A stretch of DNA of 64,000 nt, from the NCBI GenBank assembly GCA_965247035.1, contig CBDFGJ010000001.1:1116001-1180000 (forward strand). Reading direction: 5' to 3'. Under the pieces are notes generated by a model. The model did no database searches. It was not told the origin of the DNA and saw only the letters and a program-made list of their open reading frames with translations. Position 1 is the first letter of the stretch, and each line of letters begins with the position of its first letter. This DNA is from Azophilus sp965247035. Its GTDB lineage: Bacteria; Pseudomonadota; Gammaproteobacteria; Pseudomonadales; Azotimanducaceae. This document shows, one piece after another, positions 1 through 7,729 of this stretch. The translations under genes were made by a program, and so were the position numbers.

Positions 1-90
1 GGTTTGCGCGACGCCAGCCGAAGCCCACAGGCCAGCGAGGCCCCCAAGCAAGGCAGCCAGACAAACTAAGACCCTGTTGAAAGTAGGCAT
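1..90 (-). CDS. N-terminus of a secreted protein (partial), possibly TRAP solute-binding protein
   Basis: Only the first 30 codons lie in the window; the ATG is at 90 and the frame runs off the left edge. The peptide has a basic start (MPTFNR), a Leu/Ala/Gly-rich core and an Ala-X-Ala-type end, so it is a convincing signal peptide. The likely ribosome site is AGGG about nine bases upstream. It lies downstream of, and on the same strand as, a TatT-type lipoprotein gene. TatT genes commonly sit beside TRAP transporter genes, so a DctP-like periplasmic substrate-binding protein is the best guess. That is inference from neighbours, because no mature sequence is visible. Confidence 0.6.
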   Translation of the reverse strand, partial: MPTFNRVLVCLAALLGGLAGLWASAGVAQT

Positions 91-183
91 AAGCAATCCC
101 TAGTAAGACCTATGAGCACCGCTTCGAGCCGGCCGGTCTCCAAGCCAAGCGGCTAAACAGCCGTGCGGCTTTGTTGACATGCA

Positions 184-231
184 GGCATCGGCAGTATCCA
201 GTGAAACTCGGGTGCGCCGCTTCAGGCCGAT
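184..231 (-). pseudogene. Degenerate second copy of the 3' end of the TatT gene
   Basis: Read on the minus strand, this stretch encodes AIGLKRRTRVSLDTADA, close to the last residues of the neighbouring TatT protein (AIAKRRAQVLLDSADAYF). The copy lies about 98 bases downstream of the real 3' end. It has no open frame of its own and carries a three-base length difference. It is probably the relic of a small tandem duplication or of a lost paralogue. The rest of 91-272 shows no gene, only a short CGGCT/AGCCG hairpin near 149-162. Confidence 0.6.
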
Positions 232-272
232 GGCGGTCCCAAAGCAACGCCCATAAGCAGCGCTTGGCTGCG

Positions 273-1133
273 CTAGAAGTAGGCATCGGCGGAATCCAGC
301 AAAACCTGAGCGCGCCGCTTGGCGATGGCGTTCATCAGGGTCAGTTCAGGCACGTCCACTTGGGCGGCAAGAACCTCGTGCAACAGTTCGTCATGCAGGG
401 TGCGGTTAAACGTCAGCCGAGCGTATTGCTCCGCAAACATCACCTGCGCCAGCAAGTACCTGCCTTCGGCCAGAGCCAAGGCACGTTCAAAATGGGCCCG
501 GCCGACTTCCGGCTGGCCACCCAAGGCCCGCGGCAGCAGGGTCGCAAACACGCCAAGATACAAATGCGGGCCACCGTAGTCATAGTCCTCATCCAGCTCG
601 GCGATGCGCTGCATCATCAACCGCACTTTACCCAAATCCGCTATCGCATTGAAATCGTCGCTGTAGGCCTGCATCCAACTCGCCCAAGCCGTCGCCAAGC
701 CGTAGGCCAAGGGCACATCCTCCTCGCGCAAGCCGACCGCCCAGACTTCAAACTCGGCAAACGGCATCGTCGTGACGCCGCAGCCGCTGCTAACGCCGAG
801 GCAAAGGGCTTTCTCCGCTAGCCGCTTGGCCTTGGCCGACATCAACTTGGCACGGTCCCGCTCTTCAACGAAAGCGCCGGCATAGGCCGAATTCAGGCTC
901 GCCGCGCCGGACAGCAGGGCCAAGCTGTCGGGTGCGGAGCGCAGCAGGCCATCAATTAAAAGCAGGAAGGCCGGCGCCCCTTCCTGCACGATCTCCACAT
1001 CGGGATTTTCGAGTATGGCGGCCGACAGGTCCTCCGCCAACCCTTCCGTGACGGAGGACAGCAGAGAAGCGCAGCCGGCCGATCCGGCCAGCAACGGCAA
1101 CAGCAGAGCCTGAGTGACGGACCTTAAGACCAT
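273..1133 (-). CDS. TRAP transporter TatT-component family lipoprotein
   Basis: The 286-residue protein from ATG 1133 begins MVLRSV and has a lipobox ending LLAGSAGC, so it should be lipid-anchored in the envelope. A longer frame to 1160 exists but would place nine extra residues before the signal peptide. The rest is helical and Ala/Leu-rich, as expected for the TPR-like TatT fold, with PHLYLGVFATLLPRALGG typical of the family. TatT proteins accompany TRAP uptake systems, apparently as periplasmic accessory subunits for hydrophobic or organic-acid ligands. The gene starts 10 bases after the peroxiredoxin-like gene and is followed by a secreted-protein gene, suggesting one leftward operon. 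Confidence 0.8.
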   Translation of the reverse strand: MVLRSVTQALLLPLLAGSAGCASLLSSVTEGLAEDLSAAILENPDVEIVQEGAPAFLLLIDGLLRSAPDSLALLSGAASLNSAYAGAFVEERDRAKLMSAKAKRLAEKALCLGVSSGCGVTTMPFAEFEVWAVGLREEDVPLAYGLATAWASWMQAYSDDFNAIADLGKVRLMMQRIAELDEDYDYGGPHLYLGVFATLLPRALGGQPEVGRAHFERALALAEGRYLLAQVMFAEQYARLTFNRTLHDELLHEVLAAQVDVPELTLMNAIAKRRAQVLLDSADAYF

Positions 1134-1143
1134 GGCCTCCAGC

Positions 1144-1773
1144 TCAATCCTCCACCGCAATCGGCCGATCTTCCCGCCCGGACCGCACGGCTTCGAGCAC
1201 CGCCGCCATCGGCGGCCGCTGCCGGTAGCCGGGCACCGCGAACTTGTTCAGGACCACGCCATCGGGCGACAGGAAGAAGATGCCCGGATGGGGTATGCCG
1301 TAAGCCGCATGGCCGGGTTCGTAGTCCTCGTTCAGCACGTCAAAGCCGATCACATGCTTCGCCTGTTCATCGTGCAGCATGGGGTAGCCCAGATTTTGCT
1401 GGGTGTGAAAGTCAGCCAGAACATCAAGGCTGTCATAGGTCATGCCAGCCACCTTGACGCCAGCTTGCTCGAACTTTGGTCGCCATTCCTCCAGTTGAAC
1501 CAACTGGTGCCTGCAAAAGCGTCACCAGTCGGCTGAGCGGTTGACGAACAACAAAAGCCCCCGCTCTCCGGCTAGGGAGCCTAGGTTGCGCAGAGCACCG
1601 GTTTGGTCCGGCGCCTCCAAGGCCGACGTCTTCGCACCCTCCGGCAAGCCCCAGCCATCGGCATAGTCTTCGGCGAGCGCGTTTGGCGCCTGTGCGCCGA
1701 GTGTGAGCAAGGCCAAGACGAGGAAGGCGCTCCCTCGCGCAAGCGATGGCGACGCCCTGCTCACCCTCTTCAT
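1144..1773 (-). CDS. Secreted peroxiredoxin/thioredoxin-fold protein with in-frame UGA, probable selenoprotein
   Basis: Two frames separated by a single TGA at 1522-1524 read as one AhpC/TSA-like protein of 209 residues. Before the TGA it reads LLLFVNRSADW; after it, RFCRHQLVQLEEWRP. The TGA therefore sits exactly where the family has the first cysteine of the redox CxxC motif (DWCPFC-type), giving a U-R-F-C motif. The downstream frame continues with normal family sequence (VKVAGMTYDS, HGAYGIPHPGIF-like), arguing against decay. A hairpin 14 bases after the UGA fits a bacterial SECIS. The start is ATG 1773 with AAGGA upstream, followed by a signal peptide ending NALA. A simple nonsense mutation is the alternative. 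No sel genes are visible here. Confidence 0.75.
1491..1524 (-). promoter_or_regulatory. UGA codon plus candidate bacterial SECIS hairpin
   Basis: The UGA is at 1522-1524. Fourteen bases later the minus strand reads CCAGTTG-GTT-CAACTGG (1507 to 1491), a perfect 7-bp stem with a GTT loop. The UGA-to-loop distance is about 21 bases, within the range known for bacterial SECIS elements read by SelB, which also favour a G and U in the apical loop. The hairpin lies inside the coding sequence, as is usual in bacteria. Confidence 0.65.
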
Positions 1774-1802
1774 GCTGCTGTCCTTGATCGGGGCGCTCCC
1801 TT

Positions 1803-1844
1803 GGCGCGAGCTAAAGTGGCGCAAGCAAAGGGGTGCAAGCGAAG
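1803..1844. repeat. Three 14-bp degenerate tandem repeats upstream of the selenoprotein gene
   Basis: The plus strand reads GGCGCGAGCTAAAG, then TGGCGCAAGCAAAG, then GGGTGCAAGCGAAG: three near-repeats with a 14-base period, 30-70 bases upstream of the ATG at 1773. They could be an operator array or simple slippage. The rest of the divergent space to the hydrolase gene (1845-2079) shows no gene. Confidence 0.5.
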
Positions 1845-2079
1845 GGAACGCCGGTAGAGGCGGGCTAGTCGGTCGGGGCAGACGGCCCCAATTCGCTACC
1901 GCCCCCTTAGCCCCAATCAAGGTAGCCACGATTATCCGCTTAAGCCGCATTGCTTTCATCTCCGCGTGTTGGTGATCCAAGGGGCGCATCGTCAAAGGCT
2001 TGCAAACGCCTGTCAAGGGAATTATTGGAAGCGACAAGTTAGCCATAACTGGTAAGATTTGCTATCTTTCACGTTCACC

Positions 2080-2970
2080 ATGCCCAGTTTCACTCGCGCA
2101 AACCTAAGCCTGCACTACGAGCAGTGGGGTGGTCGAGCCGACCCGCCGGTGCTGCTTCTGCACGGCCTGTCGTGCCAAATCATCCATTGGCCACCGCGAT
2201 TCATTGAACTGCTCACCAATGCGGGCTATCGCGTCATCGCCATGGACAACCGCGACATGGGGCTGTCTTCAAGAATCGACGCGTCGGCGCCTACTGTCGC
2301 CGACATCGTTGCCAACATGGCGGACATCTCCGCCTATCCGCCAGCATACAGGCTAAGCGATATGGCGGCCGATGCAGTGGCCCTGCTCGACCACCTAGGC
2401 CAAGCTGGCGCGCACATCGTCGGTCTTTCCATGGGCGGAATGATCGCCCAAACGCTGGCCATTGACTACCCAGAACGCTGCTTCAGCCTCACCTCAATGA
2501 TGTCCAACACCGGCAACCCGGACCTGCCGCCGCCCACCCCGGAAGCCCTAGCCGCCTTCATCATCGACCGACCTCAAGACCGGGACCAAGCCATCGCCCA
2601 GTACGAGGCGGGTTGGCGCGTGGTGGCTGGTCCCTACTTCGACTCCCGCACCGAAGGCTTGGCGCGGTTCTCGGAGCAAGCGGTGGACCGAGGCTTCTCC
2701 GGCTCTGGCTTCGCCCGGCAATTGCTGGCGATCCTGCATCAGGATGACCGCCGACAAGGCTTGGCCGAGCTTGTCGTACCAGGCCTTGTGATACACGGGG
2801 ACGCCGACCCGCTGACCCGGCTCGCCTGCGGCGAGGACACGGCCAAAGCTCTCGTCCACGGCAACCTCAAGGTGTTCAACAAGATGGGGCACGATCTGCC
2901 GGAAACGCTGCTGCCTGAGATCGTCAATGCGATCATCGAACACCTAAGAACAGCGCCCGAAACGAGGTGA
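2080..2970 (+). CDS. Alpha/beta hydrolase
   Basis: This 296-residue protein has the alpha/beta-hydrolase layout. The oxyanion HG motif is in VLLLHGLSCQ near residue 30. The nucleophile elbow is GLSMGG near residue 116. The acid is in VIHGDADPL near 241 and the catalytic His in MGHDLPE near 271. It lacks a signal peptide, so it is probably cytoplasmic. The family contains esterases, haloperoxidase-like enzymes and hydrolases of many small substrates, and nothing here fixes the substrate. ATG 2080 is preferred to an upstream TTG at 2059 because the conserved fold begins at PSFTRANLSLHYEQ. It diverges from the selenoprotein operon and is followed by an AT-rich foreign-looking islet. Confidence 0.8.
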   Translation: MPSFTRANLSLHYEQWGGRADPPVLLLHGLSCQIIHWPPRFIELLTNAGYRVIAMDNRDMGLSSRIDASAPTVADIVANMADISAYPPAYRLSDMAADAVALLDHLGQAGAHIVGLSMGGMIAQTLAIDYPERCFSLTSMMSNTGNPDLPPPTPEALAAFIIDRPQDRDQAIAQYEAGWRVVAGPYFDSRTEGLARFSEQAVDRGFSGSGFARQLLAILHQDDRRQGLAELVVPGLVIHGDADPLTRLACGEDTAKALVHGNLKVFNKMGHDLPETLLPEIVNAIIEHLRTAPETR

Positions 2971-3042
2971 TTGTTGAGAAAAGATGATCGTTGAGAAATT
3001 GGCACCGGCACAAAATCGGCGTGCGATGCCCTTGGGTCGCCC

Positions 3043-3060
3043 GGATGCCAGTTGGCATCC
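3043..3060. other. Perfect 8-bp-stem palindrome after the hydrolase gene
   Basis: GGATGCCA-GT-TGGCATCC forms a perfect hairpin, nested in a weaker outer inverted repeat (GTGCGATGCC ... GCATCGGCAC). No T-run follows, so it is at best a weak terminator or RNA-stabilising hairpin for the hydrolase transcript. Short direct repeats of GTTGAGAAA near 2972-2997 are the only other feature between 2971 and 3111. Confidence 0.35.
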
Positions 3061-3111
3061 CTGGTGCGCAGCATCGGCACAAAAAGAAACCGCCTAATCC
3101 AAGTTTGAACA

Positions 3112-3315
3112 ATGCGCGACCAATATGCAGGTGACATCGGCGATTATGTGAAATACGGTTTATTGCGTGCGCTTGCGCCGGCAAAACCGGGGGTCGTCTG
3201 GTATAAAATCGGTGACCGTCAACAGGGTTATGACGGTCGACACATAGATTATTTGCAGTCGCCGCAACGATATCGGCACTTAGACTATGACTTATTTGAT
3301 GAAATGGATTGTTGA
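3112..3315 (+). pseudogene. Truncated N-terminal remnant of a conserved hypothetical protein
   Basis: The frame encodes 67 residues starting MRDQYAGDIGDYVKYGLL and ending YDLFDEMDC. I recognise this as the conserved start of a longer protein family (roughly 200 residues or more) in which the phrase QY-GD-DY-KYGLLR opens the protein; its function is unknown to me. Here the frame stops abruptly and the following 86 bases contain no continuation in any frame I could follow. It therefore looks like a decayed or truncated gene. Base composition is clearly more AT-rich than the surroundings and matches the next gene, so the two probably arrived together. Confidence 0.55.
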
Positions 3316-3401
3316 AAAACACGAGTGCAACCGTAAAAACATGTCGCGCCGAATGAAGTGCAAGCGTTAACCTTCAAAGGTTCTCAAATGCGGAGACATA
3401 A

Positions 3402-4052
3402 ATGCACTCTAACGAATTTGTAGCCAATCTAAAATATGTCAACTTCAAAAATGTTTTTAATCCTTACGTGGATACATGCCCGGAACACGATGGGGAAAAT
3501 GCACCAAAACACAGATTCGATCTTTTGCATAAAATACTTGACGAGGCTACAAACCGAGAAATAGATTCAATTTGGATTGGCCGCGACCTTGGATATCGCG
3601 GCGGCAGGCGCACTGGGCTTGCGCTAACTGACGATATACATATTAATGCGCATGCTAATCGCTGGGGGCTTTCTGCTCCACCTATAACGAAAGGTGATAT
3701 GTATTCTGAACTCACAGCGAAATCCATCTGGGATATTTTGGAAAACGTTGATGAGAATATTTTTCTGTGGAATGTGTTTCCCTTTCATCCGCATGAGCCA
3801 GGAACCCCATTCAGCAACCGTTCGCATAATGCGGAAGAACATCATGTAGGCAAAGAAATTCTTGATCAGCTAATTGGACTTTTGAATCCAAAACGTTTGA
3901 TAACCATCGGCAATGATGCGCATGAAACCTCTAAAAAACTTGCCGGAAAACGACAAATATATAAAGTGAGGCATCCGAGTTATGGCGGGAAATTTGAATT
4001 TATAACTCAGATGCAATCCGTATATAATCTAAGGAACGAAGAACGTGCGTGA
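3402..4052 (+). CDS. Uracil-DNA glycosylase superfamily protein
   Basis: The 216-residue protein shows UDG-superfamily hallmarks. Motif 1 is IWIGRDLGYRGGRRTGLAL near residues 57-75 (the water-activating/phosphate-binding region). A core strand is FLWNVFPFHPHEP near 121-133. The C-terminal motif is VRHPSYGG near 193-200, which corresponds to the HPSPL-like loop. Such enzymes remove uracil or related lesions from DNA, but this subgroup is poorly characterised and some relatives act in anti-phage defence. The start ATG 3402 has GGAG seven bases upstream. The coding sequence is strikingly AT-rich, with AAA, ATA and TTT codons avoided by neighbouring genes, indicating recent transfer. Confidence 0.75.
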   Translation: MHSNEFVANLKYVNFKNVFNPYVDTCPEHDGENAPKHRFDLLHKILDEATNREIDSIWIGRDLGYRGGRRTGLALTDDIHINAHANRWGLSAPPITKGDMYSELTAKSIWDILENVDENIFLWNVFPFHPHEPGTPFSNRSHNAEEHHVGKEILDQLIGLLNPKRLITIGNDAHETSKKLAGKRQIYKVRHPSYGGKFEFITQMQSVYNLRNEERA

Positions 4053-4097
4053 AAACACTCTTAAAAGAGCCGGCCTGATGGTTGCGGGTCCCGGGTG

Positions 4098-4206
4098 GGA
4101 TTGGGGCGCTTGCCTGCCGGCGCATGGCCCCATCGTGGTGCCCGAGGATGGGCGCAAGCACGCGCTTAACGCGCCAGCAGGCAAGCGGCCTCAAGCCCAT
4201 TTTTTT
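4098..4206. repeat. Dispersed hairpin repeat, copy 1, possibly acting as terminator
   Basis: A long imperfect inverted repeat has arms at about 4101-4123 and 4171-4194 (core GCTTGCCTGCCGGCGC and GCGCCAGCAGGCAAGC). It encloses a conserved centre with CCATCGTGGTGCC and GATGGGCGCAAGCAC. Seven T residues follow at 4200-4206, so it could terminate the glycosylase transcript. Related copies lie at 22752-22873 (same strand) and 30877-30960 (inverted), with a short piece at 15476-15510. The remainder of 4207-4339 has no visible gene. Confidence 0.65.
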
Positions 4207-4339
4207 CAGCTTCGGCCACCCGGCACACCGGCCCCGTCGAGACCGCACCTAGGACCAAGCTAGGTTTTTGCAACCCGTAGTTGCAGCATTCGCTCCTTGA
4301 AATCTGTAAGATCAAGCCAAGTCATTCTACCCCGCATCC

Positions 4340-5506
4340 ATGAATCCGCGCATCCTCGAACAGTTCATTCAACAAGGCCATCTCACCCTAATCGACCATA
4401 CTGGAGAAGAACGCGCTTTCGGCCAAGGCGACCCGGAGGCCGCCTGGCGTCTGAACAAGCCAGGCGTGTTCAACACCATTCTGAGAAATCCCCAGCTTCA
4501 ATTGGGGGAAACCTATATGGACGGCGCATGGGACTTGGTGGAAGGTGACCTGCACGACCTGCTGTGGATCCTGCGCATCAACGCCGAGGCCAACACCAGC
4601 ACAAGCCGCTGGCTGGACCCGCTGATTTCCCTCTTGGGGGCATGGAACAATATGACGGCCAGCCGCCGCAACGCCAGCCATCACTACGATCTTGACGAAG
4701 CCCTGTTCCAAGCCTGCCTAGACAAGGACATGCACTATTCCTGCGCCTACTTCACCAAGCCAGGCATGACCTTGGAGGAGGCCCAAGCGGCCAAGTGCGA
4801 CCACATCGCCGCCAAGTTGAACTTGGCCCCTGGCCAGAAGGTGTTGGACATCGGCAGCGGCTGGGGCAGCCTCGCCATGCGCTTAGCGGAACGCTTCGAC
4901 GTCTCCGTGACCGGCCTCACCCTGTCCACCGAGCAGTTGCGCGTGGCCCAGGAACGGGCGCAGCAACGGGGCTTGGCCGACCAAGTGGCGTTTCACTTGC
5001 AGGACTACCGGCAGCACCAAGAGAGCTATGACCGCATCGTATCAGTCGGCATGTTCGAACATGTCGGCCAGCGCAATTACAACGCCTTTTTCAACCAAGT
5101 CGCCAATTGCTTGAAACCTGACGGCATCGCCCTGCTGCACAGCATTGGCAGCAAGGGGCCGCCTTCGCCCGTGAACCCTTGGATTCGCCGCCACATCTTC
5201 CCCGGCGGCTACATCCCGTCCCTGTCCAACATTGCGCCCGCAGTGGAGCGGTCCCAGCTTATATCGGCCGACATTGAAGTGCTGCGCGGGCACTACGCCC
5301 TCACCCTGCAAGCTTGGAACGAGCGGTTTCAACGGCAGCGCTCGAAATTCGTCCAAGCCAAGGGCGAGCGCTTCTGCCGCATGTGGGAGTTCTACTTAGT
5401 CGTCTGCCAAACCGCCTTTGAAGTGGGCGACCTCGTGGTCTTTCAGTGGCTGCTGGCCAAGAACAACCAAGCCGTGCCTTTGACGCGCAATTACCTTTAC
5501 CGCTAA
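4340..5506 (+). CDS. cfa: Cyclopropane-fatty-acyl-phospholipid synthase
   Basis: The 388-residue enzyme should transfer a methylene group from S-adenosylmethionine to double bonds of membrane phospholipid acyl chains, a stationary-phase and acid-stress modification. The N-terminal domain contains GETYMDGAWDLVEGDL (about residues 55-70), the family's lipid-binding region. The SAM-binding Rossmann motif is VLDIGSGWGSLA near 170-181, followed by GLTLSTEQ, VSVGMFEHVG and the C-terminal WEFYLVVCQTAF. Length matches known Cfa proteins. It stands alone on this strand and converges with glucokinase. Confidence 0.93.
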   Translation: MNPRILEQFIQQGHLTLIDHTGEERAFGQGDPEAAWRLNKPGVFNTILRNPQLQLGETYMDGAWDLVEGDLHDLLWILRINAEANTSTSRWLDPLISLLGAWNNMTASRRNASHHYDLDEALFQACLDKDMHYSCAYFTKPGMTLEEAQAAKCDHIAAKLNLAPGQKVLDIGSGWGSLAMRLAERFDVSVTGLTLSTEQLRVAQERAQQRGLADQVAFHLQDYRQHQESYDRIVSVGMFEHVGQRNYNAFFNQVANCLKPDGIALLHSIGSKGPPSPVNPWIRRHIFPGGYIPSLSNIAPAVERSQLISADIEVLRGHYALTLQAWNERFQRQRSKFVQAKGERFCRMWEFYLVVCQTAFEVGDLVVFQWLLAKNNQAVPLTRNYLYR

Positions 5507-5515
5507 CGGCAGGCA

Positions 5516-5539
5516 AAAAGCGAGCGGCGCGACGCTTTT
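5516..5539. terminator. Bidirectional terminator-like hairpin between cfa and glk
   Basis: AAAAGCG and CGCTTTT form a 7-bp inverted repeat around a 10-base loop. It ends in T residues on both strands, in the 40-base space between two converging genes. Confidence 0.5.
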
Positions 5540-5546
5540 CAGGGTG

Positions 5547-6494
5547 TCAGGGGTGTGGGTCAAGCAGCAGGCATTGCAGTGCGCCAGCCAAGCCGGGCGC
5601 TTCATCAAGCATGACGAATAAGGGGATGTTCCTGACGTAGCCCGTCAGCGCGCCCCGCTCCTCGAACCGGCGACGCAATGCGCTTGATTGAGCAAATGCC
5701 ACGAGTTGCGGCACGATGCCGCCGCCAATATAGACGCCGCCGCTCGCGCAGAGCGTTAAAGCCAAGTTGCCGGCGGCACTGCCGAGCAGCCCAAAGAAGG
5801 TCTCCAGGGTTTGGTGACACAGGAGATCATCCATGCCCGCGCCCAAGGCGATGATCTCCGGTCCGCTGAGACTGGGCGCGGCAGCACCCTGAAGCTCCGC
5901 CATCACCTCGTGCAGCCGAACCAGCCCTGGGCCGCTCAGCACCGTCTCCCAACAGACGTGGCCGTACCGGCGCTGAAGAATGCTGAGCAACTCCACCTCC
6001 AAGGGGGAACCCGGCGCCAGGTCGCCATGGCCGCCTTCGGAGGCCAGCACCAGCCAACCGACATCCTGGGCAATCAGCCCCGCCATGCCAAGGCCGGAAC
6101 CAGGGCCGATGATGGCCTTGGCGCCATCGGCGGCGGCGCCGCCAATCTGCGTTAGGGACTGCGCCACCGGCACCGCCAACGCGAGGGCGTAGAAGTCGTT
6201 AACCACCCGCACCGAGCAGCCTAGGGCCACGGACAGACTGAGCTGGTCAAACCGCAATTGGCCGCGGTTGGTCATTTTGGCCACCCCAGCTTGCACCGGG
6301 CCAGCCACGGCCAAGCAAGCAGCGTCCACCGACGGAGCATCCAAGGCTTCAACCGCGGCCATCACTAAATCGTCCGCCCTTGAGAACTCGCCGGTCGACA
6401 ACTCCACGCACTGCCTAACGCCGTCCGCACCGCCAAGGCCAAAACGGGCGCTGGTGGCGCCGATGTCCGCCACTAGGAAGGTCAGGTCGGCCAC
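5547..6494 (-). CDS. glk: Glucokinase
   Basis: The protein phosphorylates glucose with ATP in the cytoplasm. The phosphate-binding motif LVADIGATSARFGLG opens the protein, and it continues with AVAGPV, VRVVNDFYALALAV, IGPGSGLGMAGL, LASEGGHGDLAPG and GGVYIGGGIVPQL. All are arranged as in the E. coli-type Glk family, and the length (315 residues) fits. The frame is open further upstream to 6563, but that extension is translated from a mobile MITE. The GTG at 6494, with AAGGG upstream, is therefore the better start. The MITE ends only about 20 bases before this start, so transcription probably begins in or beyond the element. Confidence 0.88.
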   Translation of the reverse strand: MADLTFLVADIGATSARFGLGGADGVRQCVELSTGEFSRADDLVMAAVEALDAPSVDAACLAVAGPVQAGVAKMTNRGQLRFDQLSLSVALGCSVRVVNDFYALALAVPVAQSLTQIGGAAADGAKAIIGPGSGLGMAGLIAQDVGWLVLASEGGHGDLAPGSPLEVELLSILQRRYGHVCWETVLSGPGLVRLHEVMAELQGAAAPSLSGPEIIALGAGMDDLLCHQTLETFFGLLGSAAGNLALTLCASGGVYIGGGIVPQLVAFAQSSALRRRFEERGALTGYVRNIPLFVMLDEAPGLAGALQCLLLDPHP

Positions 6495-6513
6495 ACTGAC
6501 CCTTGTTGCAGTT

Positions 6514-6662
6514 CTAAGAAATCTCTGAAATATTCGCAGGTTTTCGCAGTGCGACAAGACCAATATTTTTTCGATGGCGTGTAAACCATTGAAAATAGAT
6601 TATAAATAATCCCAGACGCCATGCGATGGCCAATCCTTGGAAGTTGATCAGAGGCTCCCTAA
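6514..6662. mobile_element. MITE copy A with CTAA target duplication
   Basis: A 141-bp element (6518-6658) is flanked by identical CTAA tetranucleotides at 6514-6517 and 6659-6662. Its ends, GAAATCTCTGA and TCAGAGGCTCC, are imperfect inverted repeats related to GGAACCTCTGA in the other copies. Inner sequence (TTCGCAGTGC, TTTTTTCGATG, CCATGCGATGGCCAATCCTTGG) matches copies B, C and D in inverse orientation. It encodes nothing. YTAR-type target duplications are characteristic of IS5-group elements. The remaining 6663-6817 shows no gene. Confidence 0.8.
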
Positions 6663-6817
6663 TGCACCGCCCCGCGAATGACGGGATACGGATGGGAAGC
6701 GCTGTCGGTTCCTAACGAGGTGCGGCAACGCGGTTTGGCAAGACAGCACAGGAGGAGGCGCTGCCGCAACATGCAAGGCGTCAGGGGCTCTTGCTGGTGA
6801 CGGCCCATATCACAAAG

Positions 6818-7729
6818 TCAACCCTTCAGGCTGGCTAGAAACTCAAGGGTGCGGTCGTGGGCACCTGCATCAACATCCATGATGGCGCCGTTGAAGTCGG
6901 TCACACCGATATCCTCCAAGCGCTTGAGTTCGCCCCGCAGCAGGTTCTCATCGCCTAGGATGGCTATGTCCTCCGGTCCGCGGGCACCCTCCCGATCGAG
7001 CATGTTCCTATAGCTCGGCAACTGGCCGTAGATGACCAAATCCTTGGCCAAGGCAGCCCTAGCCTCGTCCGGCTTATTCGTCAGGGCGATGGGGTAGCCG
7101 CCCACCACTCTAGGCTGCTTGCCGGCAGCCGAGGCGGCCTGCACGAGGTGCGGCACGATGTGGTCCTCCATGGTCTTCGGCCCAACCATCCAAGTATTGG
7201 TGCCGTCCGCCAGTTCGCCGGCGACCTTCAACATGGCCGGCCCCAAAGCAGCAACCACCACAGAAATGCCGGCCGAGCCGGGAATGCTCAGGGTGACGCC
7301 CCGCACCTGGTACTCATCACCCACAAAGTTCAGCGTTTCACCCCGAAGCAACGGCATGAGCACCTGCAAGTACTCCCTCATGTGCGCCGCCCGGCGCTTG
7401 TATGACAGGCCCAACATGCCTTCAATGACCAATTGATGGGAAAGCCCTATGCCTAGGGTGAAGCGCCCCTTACAGGCCGCTTGGGCCGTCATCGCCTGCT
7501 GGGCCATGGCCGTGGGATGCCTGGGAAAAGTGGGCGTCACCGCGCTGCCAAGCCCGATGCGCTCGGTCTCCCGTCCCATCAAGGCAAGGGTGGAAATGGC
7601 GTCAAATGAAAAGATGTTGGCAAGCCAAATGTGGTCCAACCCGACGGCCTCGGCCCGTTGGCCCATTTGCAAGACGTCCTCAAGGCTCAAGCCGGTGCCA
7701 TCCGCCCCAAGCATGGTTCCTATTTGCAT
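6818..7729 (-). CDS. LLM-class F420-dependent oxidoreductase
   Basis: The 303-residue protein is a luciferase-like TIM-barrel oxidoreductase. The start reads MQIGTMLGADGTGLSLED, followed by IWLANIFSFDAISTLALMG, GSAVTPTFPRHPTAMAQQA and GRFTLGIGLSHQLVIEGMLG. These are the features of the F420-using branch of the family rather than the FMN luciferases. It would use reduced F420 as hydride donor; the organic substrate is unknown. The gene diverges from the F420 biosynthesis operon about 330 bases away, which supports the cofactor assignment. ATG 7729 has GGGGAA upstream. The divergent spacer 7730-8057 holds no gene; CATAAT near 8029 is a possible -10 element for npdG. Confidence 0.85.
   Translation of the reverse strand: MQIGTMLGADGTGLSLEDVLQMGQRAEAVGLDHIWLANIFSFDAISTLALMGRETERIGLGSAVTPTFPRHPTAMAQQAMTAQAACKGRFTLGIGLSHQLVIEGMLGLSYKRRAAHMREYLQVLMPLLRGETLNFVGDEYQVRGVTLSIPGSAGISVVVAALGPAMLKVAGELADGTNTWMVGPKTMEDHIVPHLVQAASAAGKQPRVVGGYPIALTNKPDEARAALAKDLVIYGQLPSYRNMLDREGARGPEDIAILGDENLLRGELKRLEDIGVTDFNGAIMDVDAGAHDRTLEFLASLKG

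Noticed and set aside
6495..6563. 23-residue N-terminal extension of glucokinase
   Set aside because: It is translated from the MITE and precedes the conserved glucokinase start.
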